This document shows, one piece after another, positions 1-7,200 of a stretch of 8,097 bases of DNA. The stretch is from Methanosarcinales archaeon. Its GTDB lineage: Archaea > Halobacteriota > Methanosarcinia > Methanosarcinales > Methanogasteraceae. Each line of letters begins with the position of its first letter. The first letter of the stretch is position 1. The stretch lies in NCBI GenBank assembly GCA_030666765.1, contig DAOUXE010000040.1, positions 1 to 8,097 of the forward strand. The letters run 5' to 3'. The notes beneath the pieces were generated by a model. It was not told where the DNA came from, did not search any database, and saw only the letters and a list, made by a program, of their open reading frames with translations. Made by a program: the position numbers and the translations under genes.

Positions 1-141
1 CGTATATATCAAGACGGGGAGTTTATATTTCCATTCAAATATTCCCAAGATGTGCAAAATAGTTACGTTGCATTAAATAATCTCCTATTCAAAAACCACA
101 ACTTCACGCAATTCGGAGAGATGAAGCCACTGAAAGGATAG
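1..141 (+). CDS. Possible C-terminal end of an unknown protein, cut by the window edge
   Basis: Frame 1 is open from the first base to a TAG at 139-141, giving 46 residues that end in GEMKPLKG. The translation has a protein-like mix (FIFPF, VALNNLLF) but I do not recognise a family. The stretch is AT-rich, unlike the GC-rich genes to its right. It would converge tail to tail with the minus-strand small gene ending at 166, leaving 24 bp between them, which is a normal arrangement. An open frame of this length can occur by chance, so the call rests on position and residue mix only. If real, it is the one gene here that ends in TAG rather than TGA. Confidence 0.3.
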   Translation, partial: RIYQDGEFIFPFKYSQDVQNSYVALNNLLFKNHNFTQFGEMKPLKG

Positions 142-165
142 TTTTCAGCCGCGTAGTCTCGCGAT

Positions 166-306
166 TCACATTATGCGTTCTTTCTCCCGCTTAGAAACAC
201 CGTATAAATAATGGTCATGCTCTTCTGACCAGTCTTCAGGTCCCTCAACCGTTCCAGCATACTTGCTGAGCACATCCCATGCGTCCCCTCCATCTGGTCG
301 TCTCAC
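166..306 (-). CDS. Small acidic protein, 46 aa, antitoxin-like C-terminal tail
   Basis: A GTG start at 306-304 opens a 46-codon frame that closes with TGA at 168-166. A ribosome binding site GGGGTGA lies 6 bases upstream, which supports this start. The protein is hydrophilic and acidic, with a central WDVLSKYAGTVEGPEDW segment followed by EEHDHYLYG and a basic tail. From memory, tails of the form EDWxxEHDHYLYG occur in short VapB-like antitoxin proteins next to PIN-domain toxins; I could not verify this by search. No PIN toxin follows: the minus strand from 165 to the edge has only very short frames. The gene begins 6 bases after the stop of the 40-aa gene and lies in its frame, so the two could be halves of one gene split by a TGA. 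It sits at the end of the dnaK-TIM barrel group. Confidence 0.55.
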   Translation of the reverse strand: MRRPDGGDAWDVLSKYAGTVEGPEDWSEEHDHYLYGVSKREKERIM

Positions 307-312
307 GATCTT

Positions 313-319
313 TCACCCC
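313..319 (-). promoter_or_regulatory. Ribosome binding site for the 46-aa gene
   Basis: The minus strand reads GGGGTGA, 6 bases before the GTG at 306. The GGTGA part matches the 16S 3' end. It overlaps the TGA stop of the preceding 40-aa gene, so termination and restart may be coupled. It argues for two separate small genes rather than one broken gene. Confidence 0.5.
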
Positions 320-435
320 ACCCACAGTTCTTCCTCGAGTTTACTTAACCGTATCGCCGCTATTTTTGCAGGATTCACTCGGGCAGGACGTTCCAGAAGA
401 TCGATCAACGGGTCCTGACAGTAGTCGCACACCAT
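313..435 (-). CDS. Small CxxC protein, 40 aa, unknown function
   Basis: The ATG at 435-433 shares its A with the TGA stop of the TIM-barrel gene (TGATG), a classic translational coupling junction. The frame runs 40 codons to TGA at 315-313. A strong GGGAG site lies 8 bases upstream of the ATG, inside the TIM-barrel gene. The N-terminus MVCDYCQDP carries a CxxC pair (Cys3, Cys6) that could bind metal or act as a redox pair. The rest (IDLLERPARVNP, AKIAAIRLSKLEEELW) looks helical and charged. There is no signal peptide or membrane segment. I do not recognise the family. In-frame sequence continues after the TGA into the 46-aa gene, so this may be the first part of an 89-codon gene with a stop. 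The coupled start and good ribosome binding site make translation likely. Confidence 0.6.
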   Translation of the reverse strand: MVCDYCQDPLIDLLERPARVNPAKIAAIRLSKLEEELWVG

Positions 436-1214
436 CACATAATCTCCCGCAGATATGCGAGACTCGCCTCCCCCTCCTCAAGATTGCGCGCCTCGATCAC
501 AAACCTGCACCCGCTATGATGTTTGTACAGTTCACCCATCACATCCGCCCACGCGATTGTTCCCTCTCCGATCGGCAGATGCTCATCCCTCCGGCCCTTG
601 TTATCATGAATATGGACATGCACGATCTCTTTCATCCCGAGAAACTCGGACAACACACCGTTCGTGTGCGCATGTCCGACATCAAGCGTCATACCGAGAT
701 TCTTCCGGTCCACGAGTTCGATCATGCCAGCCATCTCGTCTGACCCCTTTCCGAAGATCAAATCCATCCTCGGCATGTTCTCGACAGCGAGTCTGACACC
801 TAGGTCACCAGCAAAGTCGCAGAGTTGCTGCAACCCTGCGACGTTCTGCTGCCACGCCAGATCCGGCATCTGCATCCCAAGCGGCGAGAGATAGCCCGGA
901 TGCACGACCATCAGGTCTGAAAACTCCGAAGCAACCCGGATGCATGACGTTAACTGGCGAAGTACCTCATCCCAAATCGGATAGTTGAGGCTGGCAAGGT
1001 TCAGGTCTGAAAACGGCAGATGGATCGTTATCGCAAGGCCTGTCGTCTCACAGACTTCCCGCATCCGTGCAAGGTTCTGGCTATCGAGAGCCTGCGTTCC
1101 CTCATACACAACCTCCCAGCCGCCAAAGCCAATCTCTTCGAGGTTGCAAGCCCATTTAAACGGGTCATCGATGACAGATATGGATGAGAAACTGATGTTT
1201 TGCGGGAATCTCAT
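435..1214 (-). CDS. Xylose isomerase-like / endonuclease IV-like TIM barrel protein
   Basis: A 259-residue protein of the AP endonuclease family 2 / sugar phosphate isomerase-epimerase superfamily, cytoplasmic and metal dependent. The whole barrel is present. Motifs in order are IHLPFSD (65-70), VVHPG (103-107), VENMP (144-148), LDVGHAH (177-183), HVHIHDNKG (199-207), RRDEH (208-212) and VIEAR (239-243). These supply His65, His105, Glu145, Asp178, His181, His201, Asp210, His212 and Glu241, which line up by order and spacing with the nine zinc ligands of E. coli endonuclease IV. Many relatives with these motifs are sugar isomerases or epimerases, so substrate and reaction cannot be assigned; a nuclease role is possible. 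The ATG overlaps the dnaK stop (ATGA) with only a weak ribosome site, so it is probably translated by coupling. The stop overlaps the start of a 40-aa gene. GC content matches dnaK, so it looks resident. Confidence 0.92.
   Translation of the reverse strand: MRFPQNISFSSISVIDDPFKWACNLEEIGFGGWEVVYEGTQALDSQNLARMREVCETTGLAITIHLPFSDLNLASLNYPIWDEVLRQLTSCIRVASEFSDLMVVHPGYLSPLGMQMPDLAWQQNVAGLQQLCDFAGDLGVRLAVENMPRMDLIFGKGSDEMAGMIELVDRKNLGMTLDVGHAHTNGVLSEFLGMKEIVHVHIHDNKGRRDEHLPIGEGTIAWADVMGELYKHHSGCRFVIEARNLEEGEASLAYLREIM
444..448 (-). promoter_or_regulatory. Ribosome binding site for the 40-aa gene
   Basis: The minus strand reads GGGAG, 8 bases before the ATG at 435 and inside the coding end of the TIM-barrel gene. 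This fixes the start of the small gene at the TGATG overlap. Confidence 0.55.
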
Positions 1215-3070
1215 TTATCCTTATCCACTGCTTCGTAATCTGCGTCAACCACGTCTTCCTCGCCTGCTTCTGCGGATCCTGCTCCTGTTCCGCCTTCGGG
1301 AGCCGCCTGTGCAGCCTCCGCGGCTTTCTGGTACATTGCGGCTGCGACCGGGTAGATAGCTTCTGTCAGTTCCTCGGTCTTCTTTTTCATCTCTTCGGTA
1401 TCCTCACCCTCGATCGCAGTTTTAAGCTCCTCTATGCCCTTCTCGACCGTTTCTCGCTGTTCAGCGGTTACAAGATCGCCTGCCTCTTCGAGGGTCTTCT
1501 CTGCCGAGGTTACGAGAGCTTCAGCAGTATTCTTCGCTTCGACCGCCTCTTTCACGTTCTTGTCCTCTTCAGCGTGATCCTCTGCGTCCCTGACCATCCG
1601 CTTGATCTCTTCATCAGATAGTCCTCCCGGCTTCTTAATCGTGATCGACTGCTCCTTTCCAGTGCCAAGATCCTTCGCAGTTACATTAAGGATGCCGTTT
1701 GCATCGATATCGAACGTCACATCGATCTGTGGGATTCCTCTGGACGCAGGAGGGATGCCGTCGAGCATGAATCGCCCCATCGTCTCGTTTGCCGATGCGA
1801 CGCCGCGCTCTCCTTGCAGGACATGAATCTCGACCGAGGGCTGATTGTCAGATGCTGTTGAGAATATCTGGCTCTTCTTTGTCGGTATCGTAGTGTTCCG
1901 CTCGATCAAGGGCGTTGCAACCCCGCCAAGCGTCTCGATGCCGAGTGTAAGCGGTGTCACGTCCAGCAGCAGCACATCTTTCTTCACATCACCTGAAAGC
2001 ACTCCGCCCTGGATTGCAGCACCTGTTGCGACTGCCTCATCCGGATTGATGTTCTTGTACGGCTTCTTTCCTGTGATCCGCTCGACCGCAGCAATGACTG
2101 CCGGTGTCCGGGTTGCGCCTCCGACAAGGAGCACGCGGTCGATCTTCTCTTTCGAGAGCCCCGCGCTCTTGATTGCGTCTTCCATTGGTCTTACTGTCCG
2201 GTTCACGAGATCCGCGGTCAGTTCATCGAACTTTGCACGTGTGAGTGTCATCTCCAGATGCTTTGGCTGCCCGTCCGGACCGACCGTGATAAACGGCAGG
2301 TTGATGTCGGTTGTGACCACGGTGGACAGTTCGACCTTCGCCTTCTCGGCAGCATCGGTGAGCCGCTGCATAACTGACTTATCCTTGGAGAGATCGAGTC
2401 CTTCTTGTTTCTTGAATTCAGCCACGATATGGTCCACAATATCCTGATCGAAGTCGTCCCCGCCAAGATGCGTGTCTCCGGATGTCGATTTAACCTCGAA
2501 CGTACCGATGCTTGGATCCAGTTCCAGGATTGAGACATCGAATGTGCCGCCCCCGAGATCGTACACCATCACGGTCTGCTCGCCCTCGGTCTTGTCGATC
2601 CCATAAGCAAACGCAGCCGCGGTCGGCTAGTTGATGGTCCTCTTCACATCGAACCCTGCTATCGCTCCGGCATCTTTTGTCGCCTGCCGCTGGGAGTCGT
2701 CAAAGTATGCGGGCACTGTGATCACTGCTTCCGTAATCGTCTCCCCGAGATACGCCTCTGCATCACTCTTCATCTTCTGAAGGATCATTGCAGAGATCTC
2801 CTGTGGCTTATAGTCCTTTCCGTCGATGTTTACGGTGTAACCCTTCTCACCGACATGCCGTTTGATTGAGGAGATCGTCCGTTCCGGGTTCAAGATTGCC
2901 TGCCTCTTTGCGATCTGCCCTACCAGACGTTCCCCGGTCTTTGAGAAGCCCACCACCGATGGCGTTGTTCTTCCGCCCTCTGCGTTCGGTATGATCGTCG
3001 CTTCGCCGGCTTCTATCGTCGCCATGCATGAGTTTGTGGTTCCAAGATCAATTCCTAATATTTTTGCCAT
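1211..3070 (-). CDS. dnaK: Chaperone DnaK (Hsp70), full-length frame interrupted by one in-frame TAG
   Basis: ATP-driven Hsp70 chaperone of the cytoplasm that works with GrpE and DnaJ. The frame from ATG at 3070 to TGA at 1211 is 619 codons, normal for the family. The nucleotide-binding domain spans about 1-363: [10 protein letters not shown] (6-15), Lys70, YDLGGGTFD (170-178), [11 protein letters not shown] (198-208), GGATRTP (317-323). The linker VLLLDVTP is at 366-373, followed by the substrate domain, helical lid and acidic tail ending [14 protein letters not shown]. It lacks the roughly 23-residue N-terminal insert of E. coli DnaK, as in Gram-positive and archaeal forms. Codon 148 is TAG where the family has Glu (NEPTAAA, E. 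coli Glu171). Everything on both sides is intact and in frame, so this is one gene with one substitution (GAG to TAG), not two genes. It may be a recent null allele, a sequence error, or read through. No grpE or dnaJ adjoins it. Its stop overlaps the TIM-barrel start (ATGA). Confidence 0.93.
2627..2629 (-). other. dnaK: In-frame amber codon (TAG) in dnaK, codon 148
   Basis: The minus strand reads ATC AAC TAG CCG ACC GCG, placing TAG between Asn147 and Pro149 in the conserved NEPTAAA motif. One base change from GAG restores the family residue. Reading frame and conservation continue on both sides. Downstream restart could occur at GTG 2572 (codon 167) or the ATG after it, but that product would lack the N-terminal lobe and phosphate-1 loop, so it could not be a working Hsp70. 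Confidence 0.95.
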
Positions 3071-3080
3071 GTTGTTATGT

Positions 3081-3087
3081 ACCTCTT
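3081..3087 (-). promoter_or_regulatory. Ribosome binding site for dnaK
   Basis: The minus strand reads AAGAGGT, ending 10 bases before the ATG at 3070. It matches the 16S tail and supports the ATG that begins [13 protein letters not shown], the standard DnaK N-terminus. Confidence 0.55.
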
Positions 3088-3110
3088 GAATATTGATTCC
3101 GGTGTTGTAC

Positions 3111-3120
3111 TATTAAGTTT
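3111..3120 (-). promoter_or_regulatory. Candidate archaeal TATA/BRE promoter for dnaK
   Basis: The minus strand reads CAAAAAACTTAATAGTA, an A-rich BRE-like stretch followed by a TATA-like CTTAATA. Transcription would start about 25 bases downstream, near 3086-3090, giving a leader of under 20 bases around the ribosome binding site. This is a visual match only; the TATA core is not perfect. Confidence 0.35.
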
Positions 3121-3420
3121 TTTGTGGAGAACGGTGAAATGGTAATTCGAGTAAGTTTTAGAACCATGCACCGAACAGGAAACCACAACCAGAGGGAACC
3201 TGATAAGGAACATCCCCTGCAGAGTCGTATAGCTATCAGCGAAAGCGGTCTGTCGTCGCCTTTGTGCCACGCCGCGCCTTATATGTATGCCGCGGGTATG
3301 TGTGCATTTCACGCCCCAAAAAAGATATCTCGACCTGCATAAACTGCGCTTTTGTATTGGCATAGCAACAGATACACTCTCAGACAAGGACGCAGATCTT
3401 TATCACACTACGGTTTCAGC

Positions 3421-3439
3421 GGTTTAAAAAAGCTTAACC
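3421..3439 (-). terminator. Possible T-rich transcription terminator after nrdD-DUF3800
   Basis: On the minus strand this reads as a T6 run flanked by a short GGTT / AACC inverted repeat, about 125 bases after the DUF3800 stop. Archaeal terminators are often plain T runs, so it could end the nrdD-DUF3800 transcript. A single T6 run is weak evidence. Confidence 0.2.
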
Positions 3440-3452
3440 TGTGATGGTGTAA

Positions 3453-3464
3453 AGTATATATACT
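3453..3464. promoter_or_regulatory. Palindromic TATA element AGTATATATACT
   Basis: A perfect 12-base palindrome with the core of an archaeal TATA box. It reads the same on both strands, so direction is open. Leftwards it could drive a transcript with a leader of about 360 bases towards dnaK. Rightwards it would give an RNA antisense to the end of the DUF3800 gene. ACCTG (3437-3441) and CAGGT (3467-3471) flank it as a loose inverted pair. Confidence 0.35.
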
Positions 3465-3563
3465 ATCAGGTACAACGGGTGTCTGGCGAGTAAGTCCTGC
3501 TGAAATGGCATTATTATGTCTTGTGCCGTATGGTGCAGATTTCGAGTAGGCAGGGATCGCCAC

Positions 3564-4241
3564 TCATTTAAACATCTTCTCCCTCCTGACAATCATCTCC
3601 TCAATTTGATGGTAGTAGGTATCATCGCCATGTTCGTATTTTTGAAATATCGCACCAGCAACGAAATCTGTTGCCTGCAAACATTTATCCCTCTGAGAAT
3701 CCGCATGCGCTATTTGCAGGTCTATGTTCTTGTTGGCTGAATCTGTTTTATACGGAATATATTTATTAAAATTCTCTATTATCTGCCGATTTTGATGGTG
3801 TTTATCCACAATCAAAGTTATCTGCTCATCCTTGAGTCGGAAGAAATACCTCCTTAATAAAAAACCAATCACATAATTATACAACCTATCTTTGTGATGG
3901 CGTAAATTATCATACACCTGCGCCTTCTCAAGAACAATATACGCGATTTCCGCATCTGTTTTTGATAAACATTTGAGAAGATACATCCTAATTTCTATAT
4001 TCGTTCGATAAAACTTTATTTCCGGAATTGTTCTCATTGCCTTTTTTAATTTTCTATTTCTAGTATTCTTAACACATCTCTCAATCTCGTATGGTTTGGT
4101 TGTGACGATCACGGCTATTACTAAATATTTTGAAGACCTTTCGCTGAAACCAAGGTCGCCACTCTCATCAAGATAGATGTGAATAATTATATTAAAAACA
4201 TCACACCATATCCGATTCGCCGTACCGCTTCCGGTCCTCAA
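3564..4241 (-). CDS. DUF3800 domain protein, start uncertain
   Basis: A 225-residue frame if started at TTG 4241. It shows the DUF3800 pattern: IYLDESGDLGF (22-32), a hydrophobic strand KYLVIAVIV, LIVDKHH (143-149), and a C-terminal ADSQRDKCLQATDFVAGAI (180-198). Asp25, Glu26, Asp146 and Asp192 form the conserved acidic set. The family is widespread in mobile and accessory regions; an RNase H-like fold has been suggested, but the function is unknown. The start is a problem: in-frame TTG 4241 lies 41 bases inside nrdD with no good ribosome site, and there is no ATG or GTG before the YLDESGD motif. An ATG at 4201-4199 in a TGATG overlap with the nrdD stop is the expected start but is one base out of frame. 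The gene is AT-rich (17 of 60 G+C at 3841-3900 against 37 of 60 at 2581-2640 in dnaK), which suggests a foreign origin. Confidence 0.85.
   Translation of the reverse strand: MRTGSGTANRIWCDVFNIIIHIYLDESGDLGFSERSSKYLVIAVIVTTKPYEIERCVKNTRNRKLKKAMRTIPEIKFYRTNIEIRMYLLKCLSKTDAEIAYIVLEKAQVYDNLRHHKDRLYNYVIGFLLRRYFFRLKDEQITLIVDKHHQNRQIIENFNKYIPYKTDSANKNIDLQIAHADSQRDKCLQATDFVAGAIFQKYEHGDDTYYHQIEEMIVRREKMFK
4194..4203 (-). other. TGATG junction and T5 run with probable one-base frame break
   Basis: On the minus strand nrdD ends TGA at 4203-4201 and an ATG begins at 4201, followed directly by T5 (4198-4194). As written, that ATG hits TAA after four codons. One extra T would give MFFNIIIH joined in frame to IYLDESGD, a normal DUF3800 N-terminus. 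Homopolymer miscount, a real frameshift, or slippage on the T run can explain this. Confidence 0.55.
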
Positions 4242-7200
4242 GTTCCTGCTTCTTTGCGGCGTTCCATCCGGATACCGCCTGAAGATACCCTGTAACCCGT
4301 GACAACTGCTCCACGTTCGTCGACCCGCAGTTCGGACACTCGTCCTTTAACCCGGGCGCGAGATGGGAACAGTCCGTGCATATAGTCATGTCCCTTGTGA
4401 ATGCGAAGTAGCCGGTCTGCGTATTCTTCGCAATCCGCATCGCGAAGTCGCGAAGCCCTTTGGGGTCGGGTGTGCTCTCACCAAGGAATATATGCATGAT
4501 ATTGCCACCGTCCACGATCGGGAAGAAGACGTGCTCAAGCCCTATACGCTCTGCAAGTGAGATACCAGCTCCCGGTGGAACGTGCGTGCCGTTTGTATAG
4601 TATATCGGAAGATCCCTTGTCTTGTGGATGCTTGCAAGCGCCCGGGTAATGTCGCCTTTGACCACTTTTTTTGCGCATTCCGAGTACCTGGGATCGAGTA
4701 TGTCAGCCACGGCAAACCGTCCAACAGTCGTCTCAGCAGGCGTTCTTGCAAGCGCGATCGTCATGCCATGTTCTTCGCTTAACTCCTTTGAGTAGAACTC
4801 CATCTCGGTCATCGCCCGGATCGCAAGCTTCCACGCATCCTTTGATTCGTGCAACTGGTGCCCGGTATGGTGCTCTACCATCTCGTTGATGCCGACTACA
4901 CCGATCTCGTACACGAGACCTTCCAGATCGACCGCCTGAGATCCTTTCTCTTTGGTAATCGGATCCAGCGGGCGCTGTGTAGCAAACGGCATCCGCTGCG
5001 CATCTACGATCTGATTCATCCATTCCCTCTTGATCTTGTGGATCTGTACCGCGATGTCCATCATCCGCTTCAACTCGTTAAACAGTGCTTCATCGTCGTG
5101 GTTCGCACGGTATGCGGCTCTCGGGCAGTTTACTGAGATGACCTGCCACGCCCCCATCGAGAAATGCTTCCCGTCCTTAAAGATAAGTTTATCATCAAAA
5201 TCGGAATCGGTGTCTGCATTTGAGGAGAAATTATAAGCACAACACTGATAGCAGCTTATCCCCTCTCCAGCGCCACGATACGCTGGTATCTGGTTATCAA
5301 AGTAAGGAGTTCCGAACTTTGCTGACAGTTCGAAGGTGAGATCATACAGTTCGGAATAAGTCGGAAGATCGGGGTGTTTTGCATTAAACCCCTCGTCCTC
5401 CTCTATGAAATAGGGCTCTATTGAGATCTCTGGTTTAGGAAAATTAAATGGCTTGCCCCAGTAATCACCTCCGAGCATGACCTTCATCAACGCCTTAAAC
5501 GATATCCGCACCTCGCGCTCAAACTCGCTGTATGTCCGAAGCGGCGCCTGATCCGGATCGCCGTTGTGGATTCTTCCACGGTATACGACGGGTTTGTCCA
5601 TCCAGAGCTTTGGAACGCCCGGAGCCAGCTGGACCGACGAAAAAACGAGCTGTCCTCCGCGTGCGACCATCATCTGGGTATTATGGAGGTAAATTCCGCC
5701 AAATCCGCCAACAAAATTCTCCACCGCCCTGCCATCAGGTCTGACCACGAAATCATAAACGTACGGTTCTGTGTATTCCACTTCTTTCATGCTTACGATT
5801 CTGTCAAGCCTTGCAGATCCGTAAACAAATTTTTCAAGGTTCTTGATCTTCTGCACAATTTCATCTGGTGTGTTTTTATCAATTCTTTCCCGATATTCTT
5901 CGAGTAATTCGCTTAACGTTTCTCTTGTGACGTTTTTGTGGTATTTTGGCGTTGTGCTACCAAGATTAACCGTCCCCAGAGAGTTCTCTATTTCAGAGAG
6001 TATGAGGTGAGAGTTTGGGAGTATGTCCTTTCTATCTGTGCCAGCGGAGCCATTACAAGCTTTTAGCATCTCTTGCAGCCTTTTAGCCTTTTCCTGATGC
6101 ACTGGCGTAACAATCTCTGCAAACCTCTTTAAAACAGGGGCTGCAGTAGAAACACATACCTTGTAAATCTCTGAAGCCTTGAAAGCACCTTCACCCCTCT
6201 CTTCCCCACTTACAAACTCACACTTTGCTGTTATTCCGAGTCGTAGGAAGAGATAAAGCAGATCGCTCGCAAGTAGCTCTGAGACTGTGTACGCTGCTAT
6301 TCTCCCTCCTCTGTTCTTCAACTCACCGTTCTTCGGTTTTACTCCCGGGATGTGCCCGTCACCGCTCCAATACGCGCTCAGGAACTGCGAGATTTTACCC
6401 TCAGGGAGCGTGAATATAATTGTTGGGATTCTTTTACTATGTGAATCTTTTCCGCAACCGAGAAGTGAGGAGAACAAAATCGATGCAAAGCGCCCTCCGA
6501 AGATTATCTTCCCTTCGTTGCCGTGTGGCGTAACTTCTGCTCCAAAAACGCGCTTTACACACGCTATGACATCTTTTATTATCTCTTGATCAAAAGCGGC
6601 GATGTGTACACCATCATCGGATGCCCACCCCTCCGAAACATAATAGCCAAGCAACCTCAAAAGATCGTCTGACATGAGAATCGTCGGGGAAAAACTCATA
6701 TTGCTCTGCTCCACCTTTATCCTCACCCCAAACTCCTTCAGGATGTCTTTTAAATCATTTTCACGGTCTGCTGTGGAGGTGGAATCGATGAGTTCTATAA
6801 AAACGCTCAGTGGCATCGAATCCCGGTCATACCACCGTGATACGTCTTTGTAACCACGCTTTATTAGCTTCCCCACTTTCCCAAAATCGCCCAGATCGTT
6901 TCTCAAGGATTCAAGGAAATTTCTCACTTCGCATACTCTTAATCCATCTAAAGAAGCGTTCTCTTCCAGCATAGGTATTAGATCAAGTTCTTCGTCATAA
7001 CAAACATCTTTAAAGTTCAAAATCCGAGGGATGGCTACATAATCCCCTTCCTCCAATTCGGAAACTTTTACAGGGATTATTTCGCCACAATCGTCCATCG
7101 TAAATACGCTGTGGCTTTCTGTCACTTTCACACTACGATGTGATTCAGTCTTTATCTCATAGAGCGTCCTCGGCGCCCGGTGGCGAGCAACCATCGTTAT

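Larger units (their letters stand above)
3071..3563. other. Intergenic gap between the DUF3800 gene and dnaK
   Basis: This gap of 493 bp holds no gene I can support. A minus-strand frame 3387-3055 exists but overlaps the dnaK start and has no family-like content. I see no tRNA, CRISPR array, or CIRCE-type heat-shock operator. It contains candidate TATA sites at 3111-3120 and 3453-3464, an A6/T6 tract within 3421-3439, a second A6 tract at about 3318-3323, and a loose CTGATA / TATCAG inverted pair at 3199-3204 and 3235-3240. Composition changes along it, with a GC-rich centre around 3240-3300 and AT-rich ends. grpE, often upstream of archaeal dnaK, is absent. Confidence 0.7.

Noticed and set aside
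279..743. Plus-strand frame of 154 codons
   Set aside because: It is antisense to the TIM-barrel gene and the two small genes; the translation shows no domain signature.
1845..2447. Plus-strand frame of 200 codons
   Set aside because: It lies opposite the conserved dnaK coding sequence and its Ser-rich translation is a typical antisense shadow of a GC-rich gene.
1211..2572. Second, independent Hsp70-like gene starting at GTG 2572
   Set aside because: The frame is identical with the upstream dnaK piece and the codons between continue the Hsp70 alignment, so this is one gene with a TAG, not two.
3055..3387. Minus-strand frame of 110 codons upstream of dnaK
   Set aside because: It overlaps the dnaK start, has no recognisable motif, no supporting ribosome site, and shows no GrpE features such as the central coiled-coil pattern.
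3071..3563. tRNA, C/D box RNA, CRISPR repeat or CIRCE operator in the intergenic gap
   Set aside because: No cloverleaf with a GGTTCGA-type loop, no well-spaced C and D box set, no direct repeats, and no TTAGCACTC / GAGTGCTAA pair could be found by eye.
3516..3740. Plus-strand frame of 74 codons after the palindromic TATA element
   Set aside because: The promoter spacing is tempting, but it is antisense to the conserved C-terminal DUF3800 motif and has no family-like content.
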